NCBI GenBank assembly: GCA_017503865.1
Contig: JAFVSI010000051.1
Location: 1-32,542 of the forward strand
Length of the DNA stretch: 32,542 nucleotides
Source of the DNA: Clostridia bacterium
GTDB taxonomy: Bacteria > Bacillota > Clostridia > Oscillospirales > CAG-272
Reading direction: 5' to 3'
The notes under the pieces are model-generated. The model was given only the letters and a program-made list of their open reading frames with translations. It made no database searches and was not told the DNA's origin. Every line of letters starts with the position of its first letter. Position 1 is the stretch's first letter. This document shows positions 1 to 7,322 of this stretch, piece by piece. A program made the position numbers and the translations under genes.

Positions 1-45
1 AAAGAGGCACAAAGAAAAGCTAAGCAAAAGAAAATGCCGTTTTCA

Positions 46-128
46 CGAGGCTCCGCCTCGAGCTCCGCGAGCTTTTGAAAAAGCTCGACCAAAACTTTTT
101 AAACCCTTTCCAAACCCGTTCGATAAAT
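46..128 (-). repeat. Interspersed intergenic repeat, copy 1
   Basis: Read on the minus strand, this stretch begins ATTTATCGAACGG (116-128), runs through a T/A-rich segment containing GTTTAAAAAGTTTT, and then enters hairpins. The stems are CGAGCTT/AAGCTCG (68-74 with 81-87) and CGAGGC/GCCTCG (46-51 with 55-60). The same 13-base core and A/T block recur at 32402 on the plus strand, followed by hairpins of different sequence. It lies just downstream of the PHP gene and may double as a transcript 3' end. Bases 1-45 show nothing I can identify. Confidence 0.7.
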
Positions 129-138
129 ACCAATTTAT

Positions 139-945
139 CTACAACGTTTCTATATGAAATTTATCGTTTTCGGTGAGAGCGAGCATTGTTACGGCACGGT
201 CAAAGACCTCAACTGCACCCTGAAAGTAATTGGGGTGGTGGGCATCTGTTCCGAGATAGAACTTACAGCCTTGATATTTTGCAATTCTGAAGGGGCGAAG
301 AATTGTGTCTGCCTCGCTTTCGTCAAAGCTCATATCGTATTTGTTAAGCTCAATTCCGACTCCGAGCGTTGCCGCTTTTGCAAAGAGGCGTTCCATTTCC
401 TCGTCTTGAATGAGGTCAAGAGTTCTCAGTGCTTCCTCACGGCTCTTGGGGTTCAAAAGGTTACAAGCGAGATGAGCGACTCCTATCTTGTGAAAGGGTA
501 ACTCCATAGACAAAAGTGCGTCAAGTCGCTCTACCCAAAGCTCTGCACGGCGGGGAGTGTTTTCCTTGTCCTCTTCGCGAATAGTAAAATTTTTCATATG
601 CAGGTGTGTCGTTGGGATTATAACGAAGTCAAAATCGTCAAATCGGCTTCGTGGCATACCAAGACGCATATTTTTATCCATTTCGCACTCGCAACCGAAT
701 AGGAATTTGATGTCCTTATCGTGTGGAAGCGGCAGAGATTTTGAGATATGCTCGAAATTTTGCGGAGCATACCAGTTTGATGCACCGTCTATGGCACTGT
801 CCCAATAGTGGTCGGTGATGCAGATAGACGAGAGGGAATTGTCCTTAGCATATTTTAACATTCTTTCGGTGGTCTGCTCCGCGTCAGAGGAGCAAGTCGA
901 AAGATAGGAATGTATATGATAATCGTGGTCTATCTTATATTTCAT
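139..945 (-). CDS. PHP-domain phosphoesterase (histidinol-phosphatase-like)
   Basis: The 268-residue protein has the hallmarks of the PHP metal-dependent phosphoesterase superfamily. These are an N-terminal HxH (H10-I-H12), a TDH at 44-46, a TTHLH segment near residue 113, a GVAHLA segment near 155 and a C-terminal GTDAHHP. These histidines and aspartates normally build a di- or trinuclear metal site. The length fits HisK-type histidinol phosphatase, but many PHP proteins act on other phosphoesters and no his genes are nearby, so the substrate is open. It is the last gene of a four-gene minus-strand operon and starts 4 bases after the preceding stop. An AAAGGGA ribosome binding site lies inside the end of that gene. 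Confidence 0.85.
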   Translation of the reverse strand: MKYKIDHDYHIHSYLSTCSSDAEQTTERMLKYAKDNSLSSICITDHYWDSAIDGASNWYAPQNFEHISKSLPLPHDKDIKFLFGCECEMDKNMRLGMPRSRFDDFDFVIIPTTHLHMKNFTIREEDKENTPRRAELWVERLDALLSMELPFHKIGVAHLACNLLNPKSREEALRTLDLIQDEEMERLFAKAATLGVGIELNKYDMSFDESEADTILRPFRIAKYQGCKFYLGTDAHHPNYFQGAVEVFDRAVTMLALTENDKFHIETL

Positions 946-949
946 TGTA

Positions 950-1273
950 TTAGAAAATCCCTTTATTGTATTTTATCATAGCGTAAAAGCTTATTCCAAT
1001 TCCTGTGATAAGGAGAACAGTTGAAGCTACCAATCCTACGGTAGCAAAAATTGAATGTGCGATGACAAACGAAAAAATACCGAGTAAAACGATAGATACT
1101 CCGCAAAGAACCGTTCCAAGACCGACAAGTCGCCCAAACGGTTTTTTGTCTTCTTCGCTAACTCTGTGTCGGTGATAGGAGTGTAAAGACGAAATATTTC
1201 CTGTCATATTTATAGCACCGAGCACGATAATAAGTATGCCGATGCCTATGGTAATAATAAGTCCTTCTATCAT
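950..1273 (-). CDS. Small DUF3784-like membrane protein
   Basis: This 107-residue protein has three predicted membrane segments (about residues 4-22, 48-72 and 78-98). Between the first and second lies a conserved-looking polar stretch, SYHRHRVSEEDKKPFGR. That arrangement resembles the DUF3784 family of small Bacillota membrane proteins, but I assign it from pattern memory only and no function is known. An AAGGAG site precedes the ATG. It sits between the methyltransferase-like gene and the PHP gene with gaps of 9 and 4 bases, so the three are almost certainly co-transcribed. Confidence 0.7.
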   Translation of the reverse strand: MIEGLIITIGIGILIIVLGAINMTGNISSLHSYHRHRVSEEDKKPFGRLVGLGTVLCGVSIVLLGIFSFVIAHSIFATVGLVASTVLLITGIGISFYAMIKYNKGIF

Positions 1274-1282
1274 AAAAGCTCC

Positions 1283-1948
1283 TTAAAAAATGAATGGAAT
1301 GAGTCTGTATTTTACCTTCTTTTTGTACTCCTCATAGCCTGAAAGTCCCTTTGTCAGCACCTTTTCTTCGTTTATTATTCGAACAACTATAATTACGGGG
1401 TAGGCAGAGAGGGGAATAAGTCCCCAAAAAGAGCCGAGGATAAGCGGCATCGGGATAAACATAAGGAGTGTAGCGAGGTACATAGGGTGTCGGACCACTC
1501 CGTAAAGCCCTGTGCTTATGACCGTCTGCCCGTTTTGCACTTCAACTGTGCGGGAAAGGTAGGCATTCTCACGAAGCACCTCGGCAAAAATAGCATATCC
1601 GATAAGAAATATTACCGATGAGAGAATTACGCACCAGAGGGGAACGTTTGAAAGGGAAAAGCGAAAGTCAAGTGCGGGAATGATAAATGCTGCCACGAAC
1701 ATAAGTCCCGAGAGAGCTACCACCCATTTTTGAGTGCTCTCGTTCTCCTTTTCACTCAGCCTTTTTTCGAGCAGTGCGGGAGCTTTTATATAAAGCACCA
1801 CGCCCATTATAATAACGGGAACGAAAAGCACTGCCATAAATAGATAGGCGTTGGGATAAAGAAATGTTCCTGCGGGTAAAAATAGCAGAATCGCTATCGC
1901 AATTACACCGAATATGAATTTTGTGAGGGCGTTAAGCAGAAGTTTCAT
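1283..1948 (-). CDS. Isoprenylcysteine carboxyl methyltransferase (ICMT)-family membrane protein
   Basis: The 221-residue polytopic protein ends in the ICMT/PEMT-family signature. GLYGVVRHPMYLA (about 148-160) is the RHP-x-Y SAM-binding motif. It is followed by hydrophobic helices and then EEKVLTKGLSGYEEYKKKVKYRLIPF, typical of the C-terminal ExxL...Y...YxxYxxxVxxRxxPF pattern. About five membrane helices are visible, with an N-terminal pair at 8-55. Family members methylate lipid-linked or small hydrophobic acceptors using SAM; bacterial substrates are mostly unknown. An AAAGGA site lies 7 bases before the ATG. It is the second gene of the operon, 27 bases after the zinc-ribbon gene. Confidence 0.85.
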   Translation of the reverse strand: MKLLLNALTKFIFGVIAIAILLFLPAGTFLYPNAYLFMAVLFVPVIIMGVVLYIKAPALLEKRLSEKENESTQKWVVALSGLMFVAAFIIPALDFRFSLSNVPLWCVILSSVIFLIGYAIFAEVLRENAYLSRTVEVQNGQTVISTGLYGVVRHPMYLATLLMFIPMPLILGSFWGLIPLSAYPVIIVVRIINEEKVLTKGLSGYEEYKKKVKYRLIPFIF

Positions 1949-1975
1949 ATTTTGTTCCTTTTAGGTATGTAAGAA

Positions 1976-2422
1976 TTAGAAATAGAAGGTGAACGAAAGC
2001 TCGCCCGACCTCATCTTCAAATAAAAGATAAAAGCAATAAACAGCAGGGATAGGGTGACAAATACGACCTTTTTTAAATTTTCTTTTTTAGATTTAGCTT
2101 TTTTTGCTTTTGCTAAATTGCCTTGTATCTCTTCGTCTGTTAAAGTGTTTTTTGCAAGGTTTTTTTGAATTGATGATATAAGCTCCTGTTCGGCAAAAGA
2201 GACTATGCTTTCACAAATGGGACATTTGAAATCGTATTCGGTCACCTCAACCTCACCTATCATGCGTGTGCCGTTACTTATCTTGTTATGCTTACGATAG
2301 TCGGGATCTCCGGGTTTCACTATTCGTGTTTTTGCAAATTTATATAATCTTTCTCCGCATTTGTGACAGTAATACTTTTTTGTTACCATTCCTATAGGAA
2401 TAGTATATCTTTTGTTGTTCAT
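1976..2422 (-). CDS. Zinc-ribbon protein with C-terminal membrane anchor, function unknown
   Basis: The 148-residue protein has two CxxC pairs, CHKC near residue 19 and CPIC near residue 69, as expected for a treble-clef or zinc-ribbon fold. A lysine-rich, probably helical segment follows (about 88-118), then a single membrane helix (about 120-137) and a short tail. With the helix near the C-terminus, the ribbon is likely cytosolic and tail-anchored. The nearest purine-rich site, AGAAAGG, lies about 13 bases from the ATG, which is rather far. It is the first gene of the minus operon. I recognise no named family. Confidence 0.65.
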   Translation of the reverse strand: MNNKRYTIPIGMVTKKYYCHKCGERLYKFAKTRIVKPGDPDYRKHNKISNGTRMIGEVEVTEYDFKCPICESIVSFAEQELISSIQKNLAKNTLTDEEIQGNLAKAKKAKSKKENLKKVVFVTLSLLFIAFIFYLKMRSGELSFTFYF

Positions 2423-2529
2423 TCTTTAATCAGACCTTTCTCTTAAAGTTTCCGAACGAAGCTCTTTTGTTACATGGCTTTTTCTTACGATGTTCATAGT
2501 AAGTTTTATGTTGGTTTTTTATTTATGGG

Positions 2530-2592
2530 TTATAGGGTGAAACACACCACACTTTCAACGTGGGTCATAAGACCAAAAGGTCTCAAAATCGG
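2530..2592 (-). pseudogene. rlmD-like 3' tail fragment (possible displaced gene end)
   Basis: On the minus strand this stretch reads as an open frame of 20 codons ending HVESVVCFTL and a TAA stop at 2530-2532. The intact rlmD at 5246 ends HVESVVCLTRK. The DNA shares 14 identical bases (2549-2562 with 5268-5281), and beyond them the peptide is conserved while the codons differ. Upstream of the HVESVVC motif the match stops, and the frame is closed by a TGA at 2593-2595. This is what would be left if an element integrated into the 3' end of rlmD and supplied a new tail. Chance similarity over ten codons is not excluded. Confidence 0.4.
2549..2562. repeat. 14-bp direct repeat, distal copy (candidate att site)
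   Basis: ACACTTTCAACGTG occurs here and again, in the same orientation, at 5268-5281 inside the last codons of rlmD. The two copies are 2719 bases apart and bracket the HNH-fusion and DUF2971-like genes. No integrase is present between them. Confidence 0.45.
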
Positions 2593-2664
2593 TCAAAAAC
2601 GGGGGGTGTAAAGCCAAAAGGTATATTTTTAAGGTTATACCACAATATTTGTCCGAAATCGATA

Positions 2665-4275
2665 TTACATTTTATCACTCTTCCCCATATTACATCTATC
2701 GCAAAGTGTTCTTAAATTGCTCGCAATTGTTTGTCCGCCTTTGGCAACTGGAATTATATGATCTACATGCAATTTAACTCCATCTTGGGCACTAGAGCCA
2801 CATATTTGACATCGGAAATTATCGCGCTTTAAGATATCATATCTTAAAGAATTTGTCATTTTAGCACGTTCTACTTCGATTTGGTGTTGTCGTGTTTGGC
2901 GTTGCTTTTTTGCCTCAATCGTATCCTTAAAAATTTTTTCGAATTCTCCATAATGAAAGCTACGATCTTTCCAATAATGGTTTCGACCTTGTGGAGATGT
3001 GTATGTGGCTTTGCAATATATCTCCACGTTCACTTGTGGTTCTTTTAATATTTTCTTTTTAAAAACCCGTTCCTCATATTTCAAAAATTTGGTTATAGTA
3101 AATCCAAAAGATTGGCAAAATTCTTCAGTAGCACTCGATTTAATATTGTATACTTGATTAATATACTTGTTATATTCTTTTTTGTTTGAGGAAATTTTTT
3201 GGATTATGCTACGATAGAATGACTCATTCGAATCAATCAATGATACGAAATAATCATACAAAGACAAATTATCCAACTGCCTTTTTGAATTGCAGGTCGT
3301 ATGATTTGTATATTTGGATTGTAATGTCATAAAATGTGTAGTGCTGTTTAAAGAAAGTAACGCATTGATTTTTTCACTTTTTTCAACAACAATCTTTTTA
3401 TTCTTATAGTCAATAATTAAAAACACACAAAGAACGATTATAACAATGCCGACAACAATACTCGCTATAACCGAACCAATATTAACATTGCTTTGAGGTT
3501 GCTCAATATCCGTGCTAGTAGTGTTTGATTCATCTTCTATAACATTGCTAATTGAGCTTTCTTCTTTGAGAATATGTTCAATACTTGAAATTGGTTTGAT
3601 TGAATATTGTGCCCAAGCTGATTGTTGGTACGTTTCAACAGCATCGTCTGGTACATACACCGAAAAAGAGGAATGTACTTTAGTTTGCCAATATTCCGAT
3701 GGAGTTTGATTGAATATATCTCCAATACTAGGCGGAGTTGGATTATAAATTACCAGTGTTGTTAGATTTCCGCATCCTTCAAAAATGCCGTTTCCAAAGC
3801 TTTCAAAACTATAAGGAACAATTACTGTTGATAAATTGTTACACTTAAAGAAAGCCATATCATCAATTCTTTTTAAGTTCCCGTCTTTTGGAAATTCGAC
3901 TCTTTCTAAATTTCCCATAGAGTGTCCATCTCTTCCAGCAAAAGTCCACGAATTGATAGCTATTAAATTTTTAGATCCTATAATCTCAGTAATTCCTCTT
4001 CCAAAGCTACTACCCATATAACTTATTGCTATAATTGGCTTTTTTTCATATATTTCAGGTATTTGTAGAACACCTTCATACTTGTTAGACGAGAATAATC
4101 CTGTCAATATTTTCTGTGACATTTCATATCCGCCTTCAATTTCTTCAAAATCAAACTTGTCATAGTCGAAATTGTCAGTATTATCATCGGAGATTTCAAC
4201 ATCACAACCAGATAAACTTATTAAAACAATTAAAATACAGAGAATTGAGTATATTAGTTTTGGTTTTCTTTTCAT
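2665..4275 (-). CDS. Lipoprotein–leucine-rich-repeat–transmembrane–HNH nuclease fusion
   Basis: This 536-residue protein has four parts. Residues 1-24 are a lipoprotein signal with lipobox LSGC (Cys24). Residues about 65-185 resemble BspA-type leucine-rich repeats, with motifs such as LKRIDDMAFFKCNNLSTVIVP. A hydrophobic helix spans about 266-290 and is followed by a basic stop-transfer stretch. The C-terminal half ends in an HNH domain (about 476-536) with zinc knuckle CQIC (489-492), VDHIIP (H506) and CDRC (525-528). The predicted topology is ligand-binding region outside, nuclease inside. The ATG at 4275 is preferred over a TTG at 4290 because GGAG lies 9 bases before it. The gene follows the DUF2971-like gene by 55 bases. 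AAA/ATT-rich codon use differs from the flanking genes, which suggests transfer. The target and trigger are unknown. Confidence 0.75.
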   Translation of the reverse strand: MKRKPKLIYSILCILIVLISLSGCDVEISDDNTDNFDYDKFDFEEIEGGYEMSQKILTGLFSSNKYEGVLQIPEIYEKKPIIAISYMGSSFGRGITEIIGSKNLIAINSWTFAGRDGHSMGNLERVEFPKDGNLKRIDDMAFFKCNNLSTVIVPYSFESFGNGIFEGCGNLTTLVIYNPTPPSIGDIFNQTPSEYWQTKVHSSFSVYVPDDAVETYQQSAWAQYSIKPISSIEHILKEESSISNVIEDESNTTSTDIEQPQSNVNIGSVIASIVVGIVIIVLCVFLIIDYKNKKIVVEKSEKINALLSLNSTTHFMTLQSKYTNHTTCNSKRQLDNLSLYDYFVSLIDSNESFYRSIIQKISSNKKEYNKYINQVYNIKSSATEEFCQSFGFTITKFLKYEERVFKKKILKEPQVNVEIYCKATYTSPQGRNHYWKDRSFHYGEFEKIFKDTIEAKKQRQTRQHQIEVERAKMTNSLRYDILKRDNFRCQICGSSAQDGVKLHVDHIIPVAKGGQTIASNLRTLCDRCNMGKSDKM

Positions 4276-4330
4276 TTTTGCACGCTCCAATGTTAAAACT
4301 GCACCTTAATAAAACAAGCGAAAACATATG

Positions 4331-4951
4331 TTACGCCAATTCAATATACTGTGGTTTAATATGCCACTCACCGCAGCGCAATGTTAGATCTATCGCTCCC
4401 TTTGGAAGCAACTTATTCGTTAAAACAAACCTAAATTCATTTTGATTATTGTGTTTCGCATCATGTATAAATAATGGGTCAACAAAATTATGTATTTTTG
4501 AGAGCCATGAATCATCTTTTAATTTATCAAAGTCATAGTAGAATATTTTTTCTCCACGTATTCCCCAATTATCTTCTTTGACACCTTCGCTAATCAGCCG
4601 AAAAAGTTCATCCGTATCGAAATATACCATATGCCTTCCTAATATCTTGTTTTCGGGAGGAATTAGAATAGTCAGTTTACCTTCGTCATAAACCGCATTG
4701 TTTTGGTTGATTGAAGAGCAACAAAACAAGGGTACACGTAAAGTTTCATCATACGACTGGTAATAAGGATTTGGCACTTGAATGTTCTCTATATAGCAGG
4801 GGTGGGTATAAATCGGAACAGTTCCCTCTGAATATTGTCGCTGATTATCCCTTTCATTCATAAACCTGCCTGCGGCACTGAAATATATGTTCCCTTTCAT
4901 AAAGCCATCTACATGGTCTTTTTCTTTGAATATCTTATAACATAGTGGCAT
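4331..4951 (-). CDS. DUF2971-like protein
   Basis: The 206-residue soluble protein opens with MPLCYKIFKEKDHVDGFMKG, then NIYFSAAGRFMNERDNQRQ. Near the end it has FIHDAKHNNQNEFRFVL. This is the layout of DUF2971-type proteins (a short 'substrate-facing' start, ...YFS...FND..., and a late Q/N-E-x-R). Their activity is not established, and they are often found in accessory islands. I give the family tentatively. The start at 4951 is chosen because AAAGGA precedes it by 8 bases. A candidate promoter (4981-5009) would begin transcription near 4974, which excludes the longer start at 4996. It is the first gene of a two-gene unit with the HNH fusion. Confidence 0.6.
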   Translation of the reverse strand: MPLCYKIFKEKDHVDGFMKGNIYFSAAGRFMNERDNQRQYSEGTVPIYTHPCYIENIQVPNPYYQSYDETLRVPLFCCSSINQNNAVYDEGKLTILIPPENKILGRHMVYFDTDELFRLISEGVKEDNWGIRGEKIFYYDFDKLKDDSWLSKIHNFVDPLFIHDAKHNNQNEFRFVLTNKLLPKGAIDLTLRCGEWHIKPQYIELA

Positions 4952-4980
4952 ATCATTGTTCCTTTTTCGTTGTATTTTGG

Positions 4981-5009
4981 TATTTAATCGGTGCATGGAA
5001 ACATATCAA
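4981..5009 (-). promoter_or_regulatory. Candidate sigma-A promoter for the DUF2971-like/HNH pair
   Basis: On the minus strand, TTGATA (5004-5009) and TAAATA (4981-4986) are separated by exactly 17 bases. The predicted start of transcription lies about 20 bases before the chosen ATG at 4951. Confidence 0.5.
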
Positions 5010-5245
5010 AGCGTGTTTTTTTGTTGTGAAGTTGCCTTTTTCAAAGAAAAAGTACAATTTGGGCTGAAAACAGTCTTTTTTGCTCAATATGTTTCCCAAA
5101 ACTGCTGTATTTTGATTTTCGACCATAGGTTGAAAATCACTTTTGTCCCTGTGTTAAAAATCACTAAAACACGAAAAAGAACACCTGCTTTATCGAAAAA
5201 CACGCTCAAAAGGCTGAAAAATGCCCGTTTTAGGGTCAAAATCGC
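5010..5245. other. Intergenic region after rlmD, inside the candidate island
   Basis: This 236-base AT-rich stretch has no credible gene. It contains an 8-bp inverted repeat TGATTTTC/GAAAATCA (5113-5120 with 5132-5139, 11-base loop) that could be a weak terminator or a protein-binding site. No U-tract terminator for rlmD was found. Confidence 0.4.
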
Positions 5246-6625
5246 TTATTTTCTTGTCAGACAAACGACACTTTCAACGTGCCCTGTTCTCGGGAACATA
5301 TTGACGGGAGTTACCTCGCTCATTTTGTAGCCGAGGGAAATAAGAGTTGCGGCATCGCGGGCGAGGGTGTCGGGATTGCAGGAAATATATACGATTTTTC
5401 TCACTTTCTCGTTTGCAAGGAAAGTGAGAAGCTCCTCTGTCGAGCCCTTTCTCGGTGGGTCCATTATGACAGTTGACTTTGAGAGGGCAAAGTCGTGCTT
5501 TTCGGCACATTTTCTTATATTTTCGGGCTTGCCTGCATCGGTGCAGTCGAAAATGGCATTATCGATTCCGTTTGACTTCGCATTCTCTCTTGCACACTCG
5601 ATAGATTTTTCAACAATGTCAATTCCAAGCAAACGGTTTGCCTTGTTTGCCATAGAAAGACCTATCGTGCCCGTGCCGCAGTAGAGGTCGATAATATCCT
5701 CGCCGTCGCACTCTGCAAGCTCTTGTGCCTTGCCGTAGAGCAGCTCTGCACCGTCACGGTTGACCTGATAAAACGCCTCGGGGGCTATCTTAAAGCGAAG
5801 CGAGCAAAGCACGTCCTCGATATAAGGCTTGCCGTAGATACATCTATACTTGTCACCGAGAACGACGTTTGTATTCTCGCTGTTTTTGTTTATCATAACG
5901 CTGACGATTTGGGGAAACTTTTCCTGTATCTCATCAACGAAAATATCCTCTTTGGGCAGTTTTTCGCCTGTAAGCACAAGGCAGAGCATAACTTCGCCCG
6001 TTACGTCGGCACTGCGAAGATAAATATGGCGGAGAAGTCCGCGTCCGCTTTTCTCGTCATAGACCGAAATACTGTGCCTGTCGGCAAACTTGCAGACGAA
6101 ATCCACAATTTCCGCAAAGCTCTCGTTTTGAATCTTACAATCGTTAATGGGAATGATATTATGAGTTTTTGCGGCATAAAAGCCCGCAGATACGCCCGTC
6201 TTCGTTTTCGTTACGGGGTACTGAGCTTTGTTGCGGTATCTATACACCTTGCCTGCACACAAAACGGGCAGAACTGTGGCGTCAACCCCTGCCTTTGCGA
6301 AGGCGGAACGCACGTATTCACGCTTTTTTAGAAGCTCATGCTCGTATTTGATTCCGCGAAAAACGCAGCCGCCGCACGAAAGCTTTTCACCGCACGCACT
6401 CTCTGCGTCCTCTCTGTGAGGAGAGGCACAAATAATCTCCTCGAGCCTTGCTACCGCAAAGCTTTTTGTGATTTTAATTATCTTTGCACGAACGGTGTCA
6501 CCGCTGACTCCGCCCTTGACGAAAACGACAAGTCCCTCGTGTCTCGCAACACCGCATCCGAGATTGTTTACGTCAACTATTTCAAGCGTTAGGAGGTCAC
6601 CGTTCTTTAATTGATTATCAAACAT
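5246..6625 (-). CDS. rlmD: 23S rRNA (uracil-5-)-methyltransferase, RlmD/RlmCD type
   Basis: The 459-residue enzyme makes 5-methyluridine in 23S rRNA using SAM. An N-terminal TRAM domain (about 1-60) precedes Fe-S cluster cysteines in the C-x5-C-x2-C arrangement (C78, C84, C87 in CGEKLSCGGC). The methyltransferase domain has DLYCGTGTIG (SAM motif), DPPRKG, and YISCNPDTLARD with the catalytic Cys. In Bacillota one enzyme often modifies two sites (RlmCD), so the exact target is open. The start at 6625 (MFDNQL) follows GAGGAG and overlaps the stop of the upstream phosphatase gene by 8 bases, suggesting translational coupling. The last codons contain the 14-base repeat that borders the candidate island. 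Confidence 0.85.
   Translation of the reverse strand: MFDNQLKNGDLLTLEIVDVNNLGCGVARHEGLVVFVKGGVSGDTVRAKIIKITKSFAVARLEEIICASPHREDAESACGEKLSCGGCVFRGIKYEHELLKKREYVRSAFAKAGVDATVLPVLCAGKVYRYRNKAQYPVTKTKTGVSAGFYAAKTHNIIPINDCKIQNESFAEIVDFVCKFADRHSISVYDEKSGRGLLRHIYLRSADVTGEVMLCLVLTGEKLPKEDIFVDEIQEKFPQIVSVMINKNSENTNVVLGDKYRCIYGKPYIEDVLCSLRFKIAPEAFYQVNRDGAELLYGKAQELAECDGEDIIDLYCGTGTIGLSMANKANRLLGIDIVEKSIECARENAKSNGIDNAIFDCTDAGKPENIRKCAEKHDFALSKSTVIMDPPRKGSTEELLTFLANEKVRKIVYISCNPDTLARDAATLISLGYKMSEVTPVNMFPRTGHVESVVCLTRK
5268..5281. repeat. 14-bp direct repeat, rlmD-proximal copy (candidate att site)
   Basis: ACACTTTCAACGTG lies within the codons for the HVESVV tail of rlmD and is repeated at 2549-2562 in the same orientation. 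The 3' end of the related rum gene is a known integration site for mobile elements in streptococci. Confidence 0.45.
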
Positions 6626-7310
6626 AGTACTCCTCAAGAGTCTCAAGGCAAAGACAGCCAAGAGGCTCGTCATATGCCGCACCGCAGTCGATTGCTATGG
6701 AATTGTTGCCGCTATGGAATATTTTTCCGTTCTTGCCACCCTCAATTTCATAGGTTGGAGTATGACCGAAAATTATAGTCTTGTCCTTATAGTAGACACG
6801 GGCAGTGTCAATGGGTTCGCTTATAAAATCCTCGGGCATACAGTCGTCAAGGTCGAGATCCTCGTCGAAATCGGCAATTCCCGCGTGAACGAGCAGAAAG
6901 GTCTTGCCGCCCGCTTCCACCTCTTCGTAAAGAGACATATCCGAGAGGTAGTCAAGCACGCCCTCTCGCTCTTCCTCGTCAAGCTCCTTGAAGTCCTCCA
7001 CCGTTTTCTGACCTCCGTCAGCAACCCAAGCGGTCATCTCCGAAAGAGTTTCGGCGTCAGGCATATCTCCCTCACGGAGCATCTTGTCTATTGCAGAAAG
7101 ATACTTGAAAGCCTTGAAATCGTGCTCGCCGAGAATGGGGAGAACGTTATAACGCATACTTATATCGTTTATAAGCTTTATAGAATCCTCGCCGTAGTCG
7201 ACTACGTCACCGAGGACGTAAAGCACGTCGCTGTCCTTGAGGTTTATAACCTTCAATAGCGACTTGAATTTTTCATAATTTCCGTGTATATCCGAAACAA
7301 CGTACGTCAT
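6618..7310 (-). CDS. Calcineurin-like metallophosphatase (PPP/ApaH-like)
   Basis: The 230-residue protein has the metallophosphatase motif series SDIHG (D7, H9), LGDVVDYG (about 32-39), GEHD (61-64), LLVHAG (near 165) and IFGHTPT (near 188). This fits the bacterial PPP-type Ser/Thr phosphatase and symmetrical Ap4A hydrolase branch. The third motif is normally GNHD; here the metal-bridging Asn is replaced by Glu, which is unusual and may alter metal use or activity. GGAGG precedes the ATG. It lies between the Nif3-like gene (12-base gap) and rlmD (8-base overlap) in a five-gene operon. Confidence 0.8.
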   Translation of the reverse strand: MTYVVSDIHGNYEKFKSLLKVINLKDSDVLYVLGDVVDYGEDSIKLINDISMRYNVLPILGEHDFKAFKYLSAIDKMLREGDMPDAETLSEMTAWVADGGQKTVEDFKELDEEEREGVLDYLSDMSLYEEVEAGGKTFLLVHAGIADFDEDLDLDDCMPEDFISEPIDTARVYYKDKTIIFGHTPTYEIEGGKNGKIFHSGNNSIAIDCGAAYDEPLGCLCLETLEEYYV

Positions 7311-7322
7311 TTTTAACCTCCG

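Larger units (their letters stand above)
2423..2664. other. 242-bp intergenic region
   Basis: Besides the rlmD-like tail and the direct repeat, it contains a short hairpin AGACC-AAAA-GGTCT (2570-2583) and an inverted pair TTAC/GTAA near 2484-2502. There is no convincing terminator for the HNH-fusion gene and no strong sigma-A promoter for the zinc-ribbon operon. Confidence 0.4.

Noticed and set aside
4952..4996. Longer N-terminus for the DUF2971-like protein (start at 4996)
   Set aside because: No ribosome binding site there, and the predicted -10 box overlaps this stretch, so it would not be transcribed. AAAGGA favours 4951.
4956..5330. 124-codon plus-strand frame across the rlmD 3' end and intergenic region
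   Set aside because: It overlaps the rlmD tail antisense and the minus-strand promoter, has low-complexity composition and no ribosome binding site.
5723..6331. 202-codon frame opposite rlmD
   Set aside because: It is a shadow of rlmD; the rlmD motifs fix the coding strand.
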